From an uncultured Prochlorococcus sp. (GTDB lineage Bacteria > Cyanobacteriota > Cyanobacteriia > PCC-6307 > Cyanobiaceae): a stretch of 64,000 nt of DNA. The notes beneath the pieces are model-generated. The model saw only the letters and a list, made by a program, of their open reading frames with translations. It ran no database searches and was not told the origin of the DNA. Both the position numbers and the translations under genes were made by a program. The DNA is taken from the NCBI GenBank assembly GCA_902578845.1, contig CACHEM010000002.1:28972-92971 (forward strand), in the 5' to 3' direction. Of this stretch, positions 1-10,429 are shown one piece after another (within the stretch, counting starts at the first letter, position 1; every line of letters starts with the position of its first letter).

Positions 1-1371
1 TTCATAAATAACATCTTCATCATACAAGTTTTTTCCAGTTGTATTATTTGTCAATCTACATGGATAAACTCCAAGTCTCATTGTTCCACCTAAATCAACA
101 ACATCCTCCTGTTCTGGTAATAAATGTATCACTGGATGAGGAGTATTTGGGTCTAGTTCTGAACTAGATGCATCTGGAAGATTAGCTACATTCCTAGCCC
201 ATTCTATAACTGCACATTGCATACCAAGGCACAGACCTAAAAAGGGAATTTTATTTTCTCTTGCGAATTTTATAGCCGATATTTTGCCATTAACTCCCCT
301 ATTACCAAATCCTCCAGGTACGACAATTGCATCAACCTCATTTAAGTATGTTTCTGCTGAATCTTTTTCTATCATTTCAGCGCTTACCCAATGTAAATCT
401 AATAAAGCCTTTTGCTCAATGCATGCATGTCTTAAAGCTTCAACTACGGATAAATATGCATCTCCAAGTTCAATATATTTACCTACAAGAGCAACTTTTA
501 TTGGTGCTCCAGGATTTCTTAGATTATGGATTAGTGATTCCCAATTTTTAAGATCACATTCTTTGTCTTCAAGTTCTAAATATTTCAGAGTTTCTTTGCA
601 TAAACCTTCTTTTTTCAATGAAAGAGGCACAGAATAAATACTATCTGCGTCTAATGCTTCAATGACAGAGTTAATATTGACCCCGCAAAATCCACTGAGT
701 TTCTTCTTAAGACCTTCATTTACTGATTTATCACTTCGGCATACAAGTAAATCTGGCTGAATTCCAATTGATCTTAATTCTTTTACTGAATGCTGCGTTG
801 GCTTAGTTTTGATTTCACCAGAGGTTTTGATGAAAGGAAGTAATGTTACGTGAATGTATGCAACATCATTTCTATTGACATCATTTTTGAATTCTCTTAT
901 TGCCTCTAAAAAAGGTAGAGATTCAATATCACCAACTGTTCCACCAATTTCAGTAATAATAATATCTGCATTGCTGTTAGCGGCTACTCGATGGATTCTT
1001 GCTCTAATTTCTCCAGTTATGTGAGGGATTACTTGAACAGTTCCACCGTTATAATTACCTCTTCTTTCTTTGTTAATAACTGCTTGATAAATAGATCCCG
1101 TAGTTACACTGTTCAATCTAGTCATTGCAGTATCAGTAAATCTTTCATAATGACCTAAATCTAGATCTGTTTCAGCTCCATCTTCGGTTACAAATACTTC
1201 TCCATGTTGGAAAGGACTCATTGTGCCTGGATCAACATTTAGATATGGATCTAGTTTTAATATTGAAACACTATAACCTCTAGATTTTAATAATCTCCCT
1301 AAGCTTGCAGCTACAATTCCTTTTCCAATGCTAGAAACTACTCCTCCAGTAACAAAAACAAATTTTGACAT
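1..1371 (-). CDS. pyrG: CTP synthase (C-terminus cut off by window edge)
   Basis: This enzyme makes CTP from UTP, ATP and glutamine in the cytoplasm, the last step of pyrimidine nucleotide synthesis. The ATG is at 1371 and the frame stays open to base 1, giving 457 codons; the family is usually about 535-550 residues, so roughly 80 C-terminal residues lie outside the window. The N-terminal synthetase domain begins [18 protein letters not shown], including the P-loop-like segment. A class-I glutamine amidotransferase domain follows, with the nucleophile Cys381 in GLCLGMQ. Seventy-five bases separate it from aspS on the same strand. The family is certain; only the missing end limits the entry. 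Confidence 0.96.
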   Translation of the reverse strand, partial: MSKFVFVTGGVVSSIGKGIVAASLGRLLKSRGYSVSILKLDPYLNVDPGTMSPFQHGEVFVTEDGAETDLDLGHYERFTDTAMTRLNSVTTGSIYQAVINKERRGNYNGGTVQVIPHITGEIRARIHRVAANSNADIIITEIGGTVGDIESLPFLEAIREFKNDVNRNDVAYIHVTLLPFIKTSGEIKTKPTQHSVKELRSIGIQPDLLVCRSDKSVNEGLKKKLSGFCGVNINSVIEALDADSIYSVPLSLKKEGLCKETLKYLELEDKECDLKNWESLIHNLRNPGAPIKVALVGKYIELGDAYLSVVEALRHACIEQKALLDLHWVSAEMIEKDSAETYLNEVDAIVVPGGFGNRGVNGKISAIKFARENKIPFLGLCLGMQCAVIEWARNVANLPDASSSELDPNTPHPVIHLLPEQEDVVDLGGTMRLGVYPCRLTNNTTGKNLYDEDVIYE

Positions 1372-1446
1372 TAAATATTTTTAATTAAGCACAGCCTCCT
1401 TATATTTTATTTAAACAAAAAACTTTTAGAACATCCATATATGTTC

Positions 1447-3243
1447 TTATTCATCAATTGTTATTTCAATATCTAATTCTTTTAATTGTGATTCAGAGAC
1501 ATTTGAAGGTGCATTTGTAAGAAGACATTTTGCTTGTTGATTTTTTGGAAAAGCAATGGTTTCTCTTATTGAATCTGCACCTATGATCAGCATGGTAATA
1601 CGATCTAGCCCAAACGCTATTCCACCATGCGGCGGAGCACCCATTTCTAAGGCTTCTATTAAAAAACCAAATTTTTCATCAATTTCTTTATCAGTAAGTC
1701 CTACCGTTTTCAAAACCTCTCTTTGCAAGTTTGCTTCATGAATACGTAAAGAGCCACCTCCTAATTCCAAGCCGTTAAGAACTAAGTCATAAGCATTTGC
1801 AATAGAGTCCTCGATTTCTTTTTGTAAGTTAGCAGGATCTTTAGATTTTATATTTTTTGGAGAACAAAAAGGATGATGTAAAGCCTCATATCTATTTTCC
1901 TCTTCATTTCTCTCAAACATCGGGAAATCAGTTACCCATAAAAAATTCCATTTACTTTTATCTATGAGATTTAAGTCTTTTGCGATGTATTGTCTCACTC
2001 TATCTAATGACTGGTTGACAATTTGTTTATCTCCAGCGCCCAAGAGGATTAAGTCTCCATCTTGCGCTTCGGTGATTCTTAAAATATCAGCTATATGCTC
2101 TTCATTTAGATTATTTTTAATTGCCCCAATAGTCTCAAGCTCATCTCCTTTGACCCTTATAAAGGCCAACCCACCAGCTCCTGCATCTTGAGCTACTTGG
2201 AAGATATCACCTCCGGGTTTAATTCTTACGTTGCTAATACTTAAATTACCTCCTTTGACTGTTATGGATTTTATAGAACCTCCAGATTTAATTGCCTGGG
2301 TGAAAATATTAAAGCCAATATCACCTAATACTTCTCCTAAATCTTTTAATAACATTTGATATCTGGTGTCTGGTCTATCAGTGCCGTAATTATCTATTGC
2401 TGCTTGCCATGACATTCTTGGAAAAGCATTATCAAAATCAATATTTAATACTTCTTTCCATATTTTTTTTATAAGACTTTCATTAAAAGAGATTATTTCT
2501 TCTTCACTAATAAAGCTCATTTCAATATCTAATTGCGTAAACTCTGGCTGTCTATCTGCCCTTAAGTCTTCATCACGGAAACATTTTGCGATTTGATAAT
2601 ACTTATCTAAGCCTCCCACCATTAAAAGTTGTTTAAATAGTTGTGGGGATTGAGGCAGAGCAAAAAATTCTCCATTAGAAAGACGAGCAGGAACAAGAAA
2701 ATCGCGAGCGCCTTCTGGAGTTGATTTTGTAAGTAATGGAGTCTCTACTTCTGTAAATCCAAAATTATCAAGAAATTCTCTAGCAACTTTAATAATTTTA
2801 TGTCTTGTTTTTAAATTTTCTAGTAATTTGCCTCTTCTCAAATCAAGGTATCTATATTTTAATCTGAGCTCCTCTTTTGTATTTTCATAATCATGTATAG
2901 ATACTGGAAAAGGTAGGTTTTTTTTAATTTGGTTGAGAATTTGCAAATCTTTAACTTTAAGCTCTAACTCTCCAGTACTTAAATTTTTATTGATTGAATC
3001 TTTTGGCCTTTCGTTAATAATTCCGCTGACCATTATTACTGTTTCATTTCTTAGAGTTTCTGCCTGTTTAAATAGATCTGCACCATCATCGGGGTTAATT
3101 GTTATTTGTAGAAATCCACTATGGTCTCTTAAATCAATAAAAATTACACCACCATGATCTCTTCTTCTATCTACCCATCCACATAAATTAACTAATTTAC
3201 CAATATCTGTATTATTGAGTTCTTTGCAAATTTTGTTTCTCAT
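1447..3243 (-). CDS. aspS: aspartyl-tRNA synthetase
   Basis: A class II aminoacyl-tRNA synthetase that charges tRNA-Asp. At 598 residues it has the long bacterial form. An N-terminal OB-fold anticodon-binding domain covers about residues 1-110. The catalytic core carries motif 2 ([20 protein letters not shown], residues 222-241) and motif 3 (GIAFGLDR, near residue 550). The bacterial GAD-type insertion occupies roughly 290-410. It lies between pyrG and gcvT on the same strand, with gaps of 75 and 55 bases. Whether it is discriminating (Asp only) or also charges tRNA-Asn cannot be decided from this window. Confidence 0.97.
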   Translation of the reverse strand: MRNKICKELNNTDIGKLVNLCGWVDRRRDHGGVIFIDLRDHSGFLQITINPDDGADLFKQAETLRNETVIMVSGIINERPKDSINKNLSTGELELKVKDLQILNQIKKNLPFPVSIHDYENTKEELRLKYRYLDLRRGKLLENLKTRHKIIKVAREFLDNFGFTEVETPLLTKSTPEGARDFLVPARLSNGEFFALPQSPQLFKQLLMVGGLDKYYQIAKCFRDEDLRADRQPEFTQLDIEMSFISEEEIISFNESLIKKIWKEVLNIDFDNAFPRMSWQAAIDNYGTDRPDTRYQMLLKDLGEVLGDIGFNIFTQAIKSGGSIKSITVKGGNLSISNVRIKPGGDIFQVAQDAGAGGLAFIRVKGDELETIGAIKNNLNEEHIADILRITEAQDGDLILLGAGDKQIVNQSLDRVRQYIAKDLNLIDKSKWNFLWVTDFPMFERNEEENRYEALHHPFCSPKNIKSKDPANLQKEIEDSIANAYDLVLNGLELGGGSLRIHEANLQREVLKTVGLTDKEIDEKFGFLIEALEMGAPPHGGIAFGLDRITMLIIGADSIRETIAFPKNQQAKCLLTNAPSNVSESQLKELDIEITIDE

Positions 3244-3298
3244 CTAAGTATGATTTATTTATCAATAACTTATAATAATTCTTTAAGGGTAAATTTAG

Positions 3299-4411
3299 TT
3301 AATAATTTTTTTTATAAAACGCTCTCTTTGTTATTACCCCTTTGAATTTTTTGCCTCTTATTGATATTTGAACTTCATTATTTATTAAGGCATGAGAAGT
3401 ATTAATGTATGCAAAAGCTATAGCTTGTTGTTTAGTTGGAGACCAACTGCCGCTTGTGATAGTCCCAATATTTTCTTCACCTTTAAGAACTGCGCAACCT
3501 TTTCTTCCTATTGCTTTACCTTCTATAGAGAGACCAACTAACTTTTTTTGAATACCTAATCTTGACTGCTCTTCAAGAAATCTTCTTCCAAAGAATTCGT
3601 GATTATTTTCTAGATGCACTAGCCAGCCTAACCCTGCTTCATATGGAGAAGTTTCTTCATTTATGTCTTGACCATAAAGATGCATGCCTGCTTCAAGTCT
3701 AAGAGTATCTCTAGCTCCTAAACCACAAGGTGCAACATTTTTGGAAATTGAGAAATCCCATAAATTAATTGCTGCTTTTTTAGATAAAAGTATTTCTAGA
3801 CCATTTTCCCCCGTATAGCCTGTCTTTGAAAAGAAAATTTTTTCTTTAGGCGAAATATGTTCAAAAATTTTATATTCGCATCCAAAGTTAGGGATATGTG
3901 AGATCGAAGATTCAATCCATTCTTCAAATAAATTGAATGAGTTTTTTCCCTGTAGTGCTAAAAGTACTTTGTCTTTTTTAAAGTTTGTTATCAAAATTTC
4001 AGACATATTTAAATTATTTTTTATCCACTGAAAATCTTCTTCATATCTACTTGCATTAACTATTATCAATAATTCTGATATGTCATTTTCTTGAATACCA
4101 AGGTCATAAATTATTAAGTCATCTATTATTCCTCCTTTATCATTAAGCATTAATGTATAAAGTCCCTGTCCTTCAGAAAAGGAGTATAAATTAGTAGGAA
4201 AAAGTTTTTGAATATAATCCTTTGGATTGATTCCCTTGATAGAAATCACACCCATGTGAGAAATATCAAATAATCCTGCTGAAGATCTTACCGATTCATG
4301 CTCTTTAATTAATCCTGAAAATGATATGGGCATTTCCCAACCTGCAAAATCCACTAATTTTGCATTGGATTCAACATATTTTGAATAAAGAGGACTTTTT
4401 AGCAAATCCAT
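3299..4411 (-). CDS. gcvT: glycine cleavage system T protein (aminomethyltransferase)
   Basis: T protein transfers the methylene group from the aminomethyl-lipoyl arm of H protein to tetrahydrofolate, releasing ammonia. It is 370 residues, normal for the family. Typical sequences are the N-terminal [12 protein letters not shown], the folate-site region [11 protein letters not shown] (around residue 107) and [18 protein letters not shown] in the second half. It is encoded about 18 kb away from gcvH and gcvP (21846-25190) and on the opposite strand, so the three subunits are not one operon here. Only 50 bases separate it from the downstream-start of the speB-like gene upstream. Confidence 0.96.
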   Translation of the reverse strand: MDLLKSPLYSKYVESNAKLVDFAGWEMPISFSGLIKEHESVRSSAGLFDISHMGVISIKGINPKDYIQKLFPTNLYSFSEGQGLYTLMLNDKGGIIDDLIIYDLGIQENDISELLIIVNASRYEEDFQWIKNNLNMSEILITNFKKDKVLLALQGKNSFNLFEEWIESSISHIPNFGCEYKIFEHISPKEKIFFSKTGYTGENGLEILLSKKAAINLWDFSISKNVAPCGLGARDTLRLEAGMHLYGQDINEETSPYEAGLGWLVHLENNHEFFGRRFLEEQSRLGIQKKLVGLSIEGKAIGRKGCAVLKGEENIGTITSGSWSPTKQQAIAFAYINTSHALINNEVQISIRGKKFKGVITKRAFYKKNY

Positions 4412-4461
4412 GAAATATTTAGTTTGTATTTAGTATTTTTACACTGTAGTTTAGAAATTTT

Positions 4462-5343
4462 TTATTGCATATTTTCTAATGACAAAATTAAGCTTCTAAG
4501 TACTTTGGCTGCAACTATGCTACTTACTCCGCTTTTATCAATTTCTGGAGATAATTCCACAATATCTGAAGCCACAATTCTAAGGTCTTTTAAAGTTTTC
4601 AGTATTTCTTCAAAATCATTCCAAAAAAATCCTCCCGGTTCTGGAGTGCCTGTCCCTGCTAGTAAACTGGGATCAAACCAATCTAAATCAATTGTTAAAT
4701 AGATTGGAGACTTTGTGTATGGTAGAAGAGCTTGTTTTAACTCATGTGTATTTCCGCCTGGACAAAAGTTAACTAATTGGTTGTTGTTATGCATAATTTC
4801 AAATTCTTCTTTAGTCCCACTTCTAATTCCTACTTGCAAAATTTTTTTTTCAGGTAGCACTTCTAAGCATCTTTTCATAGTACAAGCATGACTATGTTCA
4901 TTCCCAATATATGATTCTCTTAAATCTGCATGAGCATCAAGTTGAACCAATATCAAATCTGGATATTTTTTTACTAATGCTTCAATAGCACCTCTTGTAA
5001 TAGAGTGTTCGCCTCCAAGCATAATAGGACTAAGGCGTTTACTAATTAAATAATTTGTTGCTGATTTAACCGATTCAATAACGGACTTTGAGTCATTTTT
5101 ATCAATTAGTATTGATCCAAAATCAACATACATAATATCCTCTAAGTCTTTTTTTATTTTTGGACAATATGTTTCTAAACAAGAACTGACTTGTCTTATT
5201 GCTTCTGGACCAAATCTTGCTCCTGGTTTAAACGAACATGTCCCATCATAATTAACTCCAAATATACCAATTGAGCAATTCTCGGGACTTCTTTTTGCTC
5301 CCATATAAATTGCATTTTCGTTATCAAATAATTTTTTTGTCAT
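4462..5343 (-). CDS. speB: agmatinase/arginase-family ureohydrolase
   Basis: A manganese ureohydrolase of 293 residues. Metal ligands of the arginase fold are visible: His113 in GGEHS, Asp136/His138/Asp140 in LDAHAD, and Asp219/Asp221 in TIDLDWFDP, followed by the loop GTGTPEPGG. The family hydrolyses agmatine to putrescine, arginine to ornithine, or, in some cyanobacterial members, guanidine-type substrates. The directly adjacent speE, only one base away, favours a role in polyamine supply (putrescine). That substrate is inferred from context rather than from a diagnostic residue. The speE–speB order suggests co-transcription, with speE first. Confidence 0.88.
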   Translation of the reverse strand: MTKKLFDNENAIYMGAKRSPENCSIGIFGVNYDGTCSFKPGARFGPEAIRQVSSCLETYCPKIKKDLEDIMYVDFGSILIDKNDSKSVIESVKSATNYLISKRLSPIMLGGEHSITRGAIEALVKKYPDLILVQLDAHADLRESYIGNEHSHACTMKRCLEVLPEKKILQVGIRSGTKEEFEIMHNNNQLVNFCPGGNTHELKQALLPYTKSPIYLTIDLDWFDPSLLAGTGTPEPGGFFWNDFEEILKTLKDLRIVASDIVELSPEIDKSGVSSIVAAKVLRSLILSLENMQ

Positions 5344-5344
5344 T

Positions 5345-6196
5345 CTATGAATTTAGTTCTTTTACAATTTTATTTGGCATCATTTTGAATGCTGCATTTT
5401 GAAAATTTAAATTCCAAATTTCACATCCTTTTTCTATTTTTAGGACTTCATCATAATTTTGCTTTGATAAATTTAGATCTTCTGAAGAAGCAAAAGTCCA
5501 ACTCCAAATCCCGCTTGGATATATAGGCACAAAGGAATACATAGTTTCAGAAACTTTAAATATATTTTTTAGGGTTTTCAAAATATTTATGTGAATATTT
5601 TTGAAGGATTCAGGAGATTCGCTTTGCGTTGCTAATATCCCTTTTGGTGTAAGTATTCTTTTACATTCTTTATAAAAAGAATCTGAAAATAATAAATTTG
5701 AAAATTCTGAGGGATCTGAACAATCTATAAAAATAACGTCGTAAAAATTATCTCTTGTTTTTTTTACCCATTTAACACCATCATCAACATGTATTTCTAA
5801 TCTTTTGTCATTCCATGCTTCGCCTCCAATTTCTTTTAAAAATTTTTTAGATATTTTGATTACCTCCTCATCAATTTCTACTAGATCAATTTTTGATATT
5901 TGAGAATATTTAACGCATTCTCTCGCTGTACCGCCGTCTCCTCCACCAATAATTAGTATATTAGATTTTTCGTCAATGCTACTTAATGCTGGATGTACAA
6001 GACACTCATGATAATATTTCTCATCTTTTAGTGATGTCATCCAACAACCATCAAGCATTAAAGCTCGTCCATAGTATTCATTTTCAATAACAATAATTTC
6101 TTGATATTGTGATTTTTGTTTAATTAAAACATCTCCATTTAGACCGAATCTTGAGCCTTTATGATATTCATCTATCCATATTGAAATATTAGTCAT
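5345..6196 (-). CDS. speE: spermidine synthase
   Basis: A polyamine aminopropyltransferase that transfers the aminopropyl group of decarboxylated S-adenosylmethionine to putrescine. It has 283 residues. The methyltransferase-like nucleotide-binding loop is GGGDGGTARE (from residue 84), and the catalytic DCSDP segment places an Asp near 159. The N-terminal half contains the conserved GRALMLDG and YHECLVHPAL. It is transcribed ahead of the speB-like gene (one base between them) and after mazG (seven bases), so the three probably form one transcript. The ATG start is preceded by the mazG end with no room for an upstream alternative. Confidence 0.94.
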   Translation of the reverse strand: MTNISIWIDEYHKGSRFGLNGDVLIKQKSQYQEIIVIENEYYGRALMLDGCWMTSLKDEKYYHECLVHPALSSIDEKSNILIIGGGDGGTARECVKYSQISKIDLVEIDEEVIKISKKFLKEIGGEAWNDKRLEIHVDDGVKWVKKTRDNFYDVIFIDCSDPSEFSNLLFSDSFYKECKRILTPKGILATQSESPESFKNIHINILKTLKNIFKVSETMYSFVPIYPSGIWSWTFASSEDLNLSKQNYDEVLKIEKGCEIWNLNFQNAAFKMMPNKIVKELNS

Positions 6197-6203
6197 TTGC
6201 TTT

Positions 6204-7049
6204 TTAAGAATTTTTTCTTTTGAGTTTTCGCTTGGCTATTTGCCAAAGCCGTTGAAAGTCTTTAGGAGTTTGTTTTTTAATATTATCGCCTGCATGATGT
6301 TCAATGATTGAAAATCTGTCTAAAAATTTTTTATTAGTTTTTTGAAGAGCTGATTCAGGATTTATTTTTAAAAAGTTTGATAGATTCAGAAGGGTAAAGT
6401 AAATATCCCCAAATTCATTTTTTATTTCTGAATCATTATTACTTTTAATTGCTTCCTTTAATTCATTAACCTCTTCCTCTAACTTTTTAAAAATCTGATC
6501 GGTACTCTCCCATTTAAAACCATATTCTTTAACAACATTTGTGATTTTATCTGTTCCAACCACCGGTGGTAAATTTTTGATTTTCATATTTAAATTTTTA
6601 CTAATTGATGATTCCATATGAGGTGTTTCTTTTTCTGAATTTTTAATGTTTTCCCAAATCTTTTGCGATTTTTCTAGAGATACTTTCTCTTTTTTTTTAA
6701 AAATATATGGATGTCTATTAATAATTTTTTTGTTTAGATTTTTTATAACATCATTTAGTTCAAATTCTTTTTTTTCGTAACCGATTTCGGCATGAAGCAT
6801 TACTTGTAATAAAAGATCTCCTAACTCTTCACATATGTTATCCCCCTTTTTTTCATATATCGCATCTATAAACTCATTACTTTCTTCATGTAAAAATGGG
6901 ATCAATGATTTATGAGACTGTATTTTCTGCCAAGGGCATCCCCAAGTTTTATCTTTTAATGATTTGATATTAGATATTAAAATTTTAAAGCTTTCTAAAG
7001 TCTCTAAATCGGAATTTTTTTGTAAGTTATATCTATCGTTTGAGGACAT
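6204..7049 (-). CDS. mazG: nucleoside triphosphate pyrophosphohydrolase MazG
   Basis: MazG hydrolyses NTPs/dNTPs to the monophosphate plus pyrophosphate and is thought to clean nucleotide pools and influence ppGpp-linked stress responses. The 281 residues contain two MazG-type helical repeats. The first has CPWQKIQSHKSL, the metal-binding EESNEF and CEELGDLLLQVMLHAE (about residues 38-95). The second has LEEEVNELKEAI and NEFGDIYFTLLNLS (about 190-225). This is the full-length bacterial form rather than the short form carried by cyanophages. It is the first gene of the probable mazG-speE-speB run, and its start faces the tRNA-Val promoter region. Confidence 0.93.
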   Translation of the reverse strand: MSSNDRYNLQKNSDLETLESFKILISNIKSLKDKTWGCPWQKIQSHKSLIPFLHEESNEFIDAIYEKKGDNICEELGDLLLQVMLHAEIGYEKKEFELNDVIKNLNKKIINRHPYIFKKKEKVSLEKSQKIWENIKNSEKETPHMESSISKNLNMKIKNLPPVVGTDKITNVVKEYGFKWESTDQIFKKLEEEVNELKEAIKSNNDSEIKNEFGDIYFTLLNLSNFLKINPESALQKTNKKFLDRFSIIEHHAGDNIKKQTPKDFQRLWQIAKRKLKRKNS

Positions 7050-7129
7050 AGGATATATTTTATTAATTTAATTTTGCCTCAATCATGAAATATTTAAATA
7101 CTTAGTATAAATATTTCAACTTCATCTAT

Positions 7130-7135
7130 TAGAAT
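7130..7135 (+). promoter_or_regulatory. candidate -10 element for tRNA-Val / downstream genes
   Basis: TAGAAT lies 12 bases before the first base of tRNA-Val, the expected distance for a sigma-70 -10 box with transcription starting close to the tRNA. No clear -35 hexamer is visible, which is usual in A+T-rich picocyanobacterial promoters. Position and hexamer are seen; function is inferred. Confidence 0.4.
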
Positions 7136-7147
7136 GTTTTATTATAA

Positions 7148-7219
<72 letters not shown>

Positions 7220-7234
7220 TTTATTGTTTTTCTA

Positions 7235-7576
7235 ATGACTGAGGTCGTCAATCTTTCAATCAGTCAAAGCGCTGCTTCAGAACTATCTAGGCAAGCTTCT
7301 TTTGGAGGTTCTCCAGGAGAAATGTCGATTGATTTGGTAGAGGATAAAAATTGTTCCGAAGGATGGATGCATATCAAATTAAGGCCAGGTACATGTAATG
7401 GATCCCCTATTTCAAGAACTGAAGGAGTAACTTTATACGCGGATTTAAAAAAGTTTAATTTACTTAAAGATTTAAAATTAGATTATTACGGTGATTTGAG
7501 CGGTGGTGGATTTCTTATTTCAACACCAAAAAATGCAAAACGTTGTTCTTGCGGTTCTGGCTTCAAACTTTTGTAG
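7235..7576 (+). CDS. HesB/IscA-like (A-type) Fe-S cluster protein, divergent
   Basis: A 113-residue protein resembling the A-type iron-sulfur carriers (IscA/SufA/HesB), which hold or deliver Fe-S clusters through three conserved cysteines. The C-terminal CSCGSGF matches the family's CGCG-type ending (Cys104, Cys106). PGTCNG around Cys54 looks like the first cysteine loop. Only 49 residues lie between the first and second cysteine, while canonical members have about 63-65, so this is a shortened or divergent member. I chose the ATG at 7235 because an in-frame upstream start at 7190 would lie inside tRNA-Val. It sits between tRNA-Val and valS. The function is inferred from the fold signature only. 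Confidence 0.75.
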   Translation: MTEVVNLSISQSAASELSRQASFGGSPGEMSIDLVEDKNCSEGWMHIKLRPGTCNGSPISRTEGVTLYADLKKFNLLKDLKLDYYGDLSGGGFLISTPKNAKRCSCGSGFKLL

Positions 7577-7673
7577 AATGGATGCGTCTTTTTTTGCAAA
7601 CTAATATTATTTTCATTAATTGGCTGCTCTCAAGATAAAATAAACAAAAAGTTTATTGAAATAAAATTTGGAC

Positions 7674-10427
7674 ATGACAGAGATGAATGATCAATTATCT
7701 TTAAAGAATTATTCACCTTTTGAAGTAGAGAAAAAGTGGCAAGAAAAATGGGAAAGTCTAAAAGCGTTTAGTCCTAACCCTGAGGATGATGGGGAGCCCT
7801 TTTGTGTTGTTATTCCACCACCAAATGTAACTGGATCTTTGCATATGGGGCATGCATTTAATACGGCTTTGATAGATGTTGTAGTACGTTTTCAAAGACT
7901 TTTAGGTAAGAATGTTTTGTGCTTACCAGGTACTGATCATGCTTCAATAGCTGTTCAAACTATTCTTGAAAAACAATTAAAAAGTGAAGACAAAACAAGC
8001 GAGGATATTGGAAGAGATGAATTTCTTAAAAGAGCATGGAACTGGAAAGAACAAAGTGGTGGAAGAATAGTTTCTCAATTAAAAAGGATAGGATATTCAG
8101 TTGACTGGACTAGAGAAAGATTTACTCTTGATCAAAAATTAAATGAAGCAGTTGTTGAGGCTTTTAATATTCTCTATAAAAAGAATTTAATTTATAGAGG
8201 CGAATATTTGGTTAATTGGTGTCCTGAATCTCAATCTGCCGTAAGTGATCTTGAAGTTGAAATGCAAGAAGTAAATGGTCATTTGTGGCATTTTAAATAC
8301 CCTTTAATTTCTGAAAGTGGTGAACAGTTAGATAAGTACTTAGAAGTTGCTACAACAAGACCAGAAACTCTTTTGGGTGATACTGCTGTGGCAGTTAATC
8401 CTGATGATGATAGATATAAAGAATTTATTGGTGTCAAAGTAAAAGTCCCTTTCGTTGATAGAGAAATACCTATAATTGCTGATTCACATGTTGACAAAGA
8501 TTTTGGTACGGGTTGTGTAAAGGTTACTCCAGCCCATGATCCAAATGATTTTGCAATAGGAAAAAGGCATAATTTAAAACAGATTAATGTAATGAACAAA
8601 GATGGAACTTTAAATATTAATGCAGGTATTTTTCAAAATTTAGATAGATATGAGGCTAGAAAGAAAATTATCAAAGAATTGGATAACTTAGGACTTTTGA
8701 CAAAGATAGAGGATTATAAACATACTGTTCCTTTTTCTGATAGAGGTAAGGTTCCAATTGAACCTTTATTGTCAACACAATGGTTTTTGAAAATGGATGA
8801 AATATCAAAAGGATGTCTTAATGAAATTGATTTTAAAAAACCATCGTTTATTCCTGCACGCTGGGAGAAAGTTTATAAGGATTGGTTAGAGAAAATTAAT
8901 GACTGGTGTATCAGTCGGCAATTGTGGTGGGGGCACCAAATTCCAGCATGGTATGTTTTAGATGAATCTCAAGACTCAATAGAACAAAATACTCCATATA
9001 TCGTTGCAAGAAATGAAGAGGATGCTTTAATCGAAGCTAATAAAAAATTTGGACTAAATATTAAATTGGTGCGTGATAAAGATGTTTTGGATACATGGTT
9101 TTCAAGTGGTTTATGGCCTTTCTCAACCCTTGGTTGGCCAAATACAAATGATCTGGATTTTAAAAAATGGTATCCAAATAGTGTTCTTGTTACTGGTTTC
9201 GATATTATTTTCTTCTGGGTGGCCAGAATGACAATGATGGGAAATACTTTTACGAATAATATTCCTTTTAAGGATGTTTATATTCATGGTCTAGTTCGAG
9301 ATGAAAATAATAAAAAAATGAGTAAAAGTTCAGGTAATGGTATTGATCCAATACTATTAATTAATAAATATGGTTCTGATGCTCTACGATTTGCTTTAAT
9401 TCGAGAAGTTGCAGGAGCTGGACAAGATATCCGGCTTGATTTTGACAGGAAAAAAGATACATCTTCAACTGTTGAAGCTTCAAGAAATTTTGCGAATAAA
9501 TTATGGAATGCAACTAAATTTGTGTTAATCAATAAAACTTCTAATAATAATTCGCTTAATGAGAGTGATGAAGCTTCTTTAGAGTTATGTGATAAGTGGA
9601 TTTTATCGAAATTGAATCAGGTAAATATAAAAGTCGCTGCTTTATTGAAAGAATATAAATTGGGGGAATCTGCGAAACTTCTATATGAATTTACGTGGAA
9701 TGATTTTTGTGACTGGTATGTAGAATTTGCTAAACAAAGGTTTAATAATAAAGAGATTAATAATAGACAAATATCTGAAAAGGTTTTAATAAAAGTGCTC
9801 AATGATATTTTGGTGATGATTAATCCTTTTATGCCTCACATTACTGAAGAACTTTGGCATGTACTTCAACTTAAATCAGATAAAGAATTATTATCTCTTC
9901 AAAAATGGCCAACCCAAGAAAATAAATTTGTTGATAATAAGCTTGATAATTCTTTTCAGCAACTCTTTGAAATTATTAGATTGATCAGAAATTTGAGAGC
10001 TGAATTAGGCCTCAAGCCATCAGAAAAAGTTCCTGTTTACTTAATTTCAGATAATGATGAATTGATTGATTTTCTAAAAATTTTAGTTGATGATATTCAA
10101 ACCTTAACTAAATCTTCTGAAGTATTTATTTTTAAACCTAATGCTGTTGATAAAAAAGAGTTTGCCAAATCTTTTTCTGGGATAATTAGTGATCTAGAGG
10201 TTTACTTACCTTTTCAGGCTTTTGTAAATATAGATGCATTAAAGGAAAGGTTAAACAAGGATTTAAAAAAGGTGACTATTGAATTAGATAATTTAAATAA
10301 GAGATTATCTAATAAAAATTTCGTGGATAAGGCTCCAAAAGATATTGTTGATGAATGTAGATTTAAATTAAACGAAGGTTCGGTACAAATGGAGAGAATT
10401 ACTAAAAAACTTGAACTTTTGAATTGA
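7674..10427 (+). CDS. valS: valyl-tRNA synthetase
   Basis: A class Ia synthetase charging tRNA-Val. It has the HIGH-type signature in NVTGSLHMGHAF near residue 48 and the KMSKS motif in NKKMSKSSGNGIDP near 546. Between them lie the editing domain (TTRPETLLGDTAV) and WCISRQLWWGHQIP. The C-terminal coiled-coil arm typical of ValRS covers about the last 70 residues. The frame extends to a TTG at 7668, but the ATG at 7674 (another at 7683) is a more ordinary start; the choice changes the protein by only a few residues. It lies 97 bases after the HesB-like gene and overlaps or nearly abuts the next gene. Confidence 0.97.
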   Translation: MTEMNDQLSLKNYSPFEVEKKWQEKWESLKAFSPNPEDDGEPFCVVIPPPNVTGSLHMGHAFNTALIDVVVRFQRLLGKNVLCLPGTDHASIAVQTILEKQLKSEDKTSEDIGRDEFLKRAWNWKEQSGGRIVSQLKRIGYSVDWTRERFTLDQKLNEAVVEAFNILYKKNLIYRGEYLVNWCPESQSAVSDLEVEMQEVNGHLWHFKYPLISESGEQLDKYLEVATTRPETLLGDTAVAVNPDDDRYKEFIGVKVKVPFVDREIPIIADSHVDKDFGTGCVKVTPAHDPNDFAIGKRHNLKQINVMNKDGTLNINAGIFQNLDRYEARKKIIKELDNLGLLTKIEDYKHTVPFSDRGKVPIEPLLSTQWFLKMDEISKGCLNEIDFKKPSFIPARWEKVYKDWLEKINDWCISRQLWWGHQIPAWYVLDESQDSIEQNTPYIVARNEEDALIEANKKFGLNIKLVRDKDVLDTWFSSGLWPFSTLGWPNTNDLDFKKWYPNSVLVTGFDIIFFWVARMTMMGNTFTNNIPFKDVYIHGLVRDENNKKMSKSSGNGIDPILLINKYGSDALRFALIREVAGAGQDIRLDFDRKKDTSSTVEASRNFANKLWNATKFVLINKTSNNNSLNESDEASLELCDKWILSKLNQVNIKVAALLKEYKLGESAKLLYEFTWNDFCDWYVEFAKQRFNNKEINNRQISEKVLIKVLNDILVMINPFMPHITEELWHVLQLKSDKELLSLQKWPTQENKFVDNKLDNSFQQLFEIIRLIRNLRAELGLKPSEKVPVYLISDNDELIDFLKILVDDIQTLTKSSEVFIFKPNAVDKKEFAKSFSGIISDLEVYLPFQAFVNIDALKERLNKDLKKVTIELDNLNKRLSNKNFVDKAPKDIVDECRFKLNEGSVQMERITKKLELLN

Positions 10428-10429
10428 GA

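Noticed and set aside
284..637. 117-codon plus-strand frame opposite pyrG
   Set aside because: It lies wholly antisense to a clear CTP synthase reading frame; Ser/Leu-rich composition is what the reverse strand of an A/T-rich gene gives.
8279..8599. 106-codon minus-strand frame inside valS
   Set aside because: Antisense to conserved ValRS editing-domain sequence, with no independent start signal or recognisable protein.
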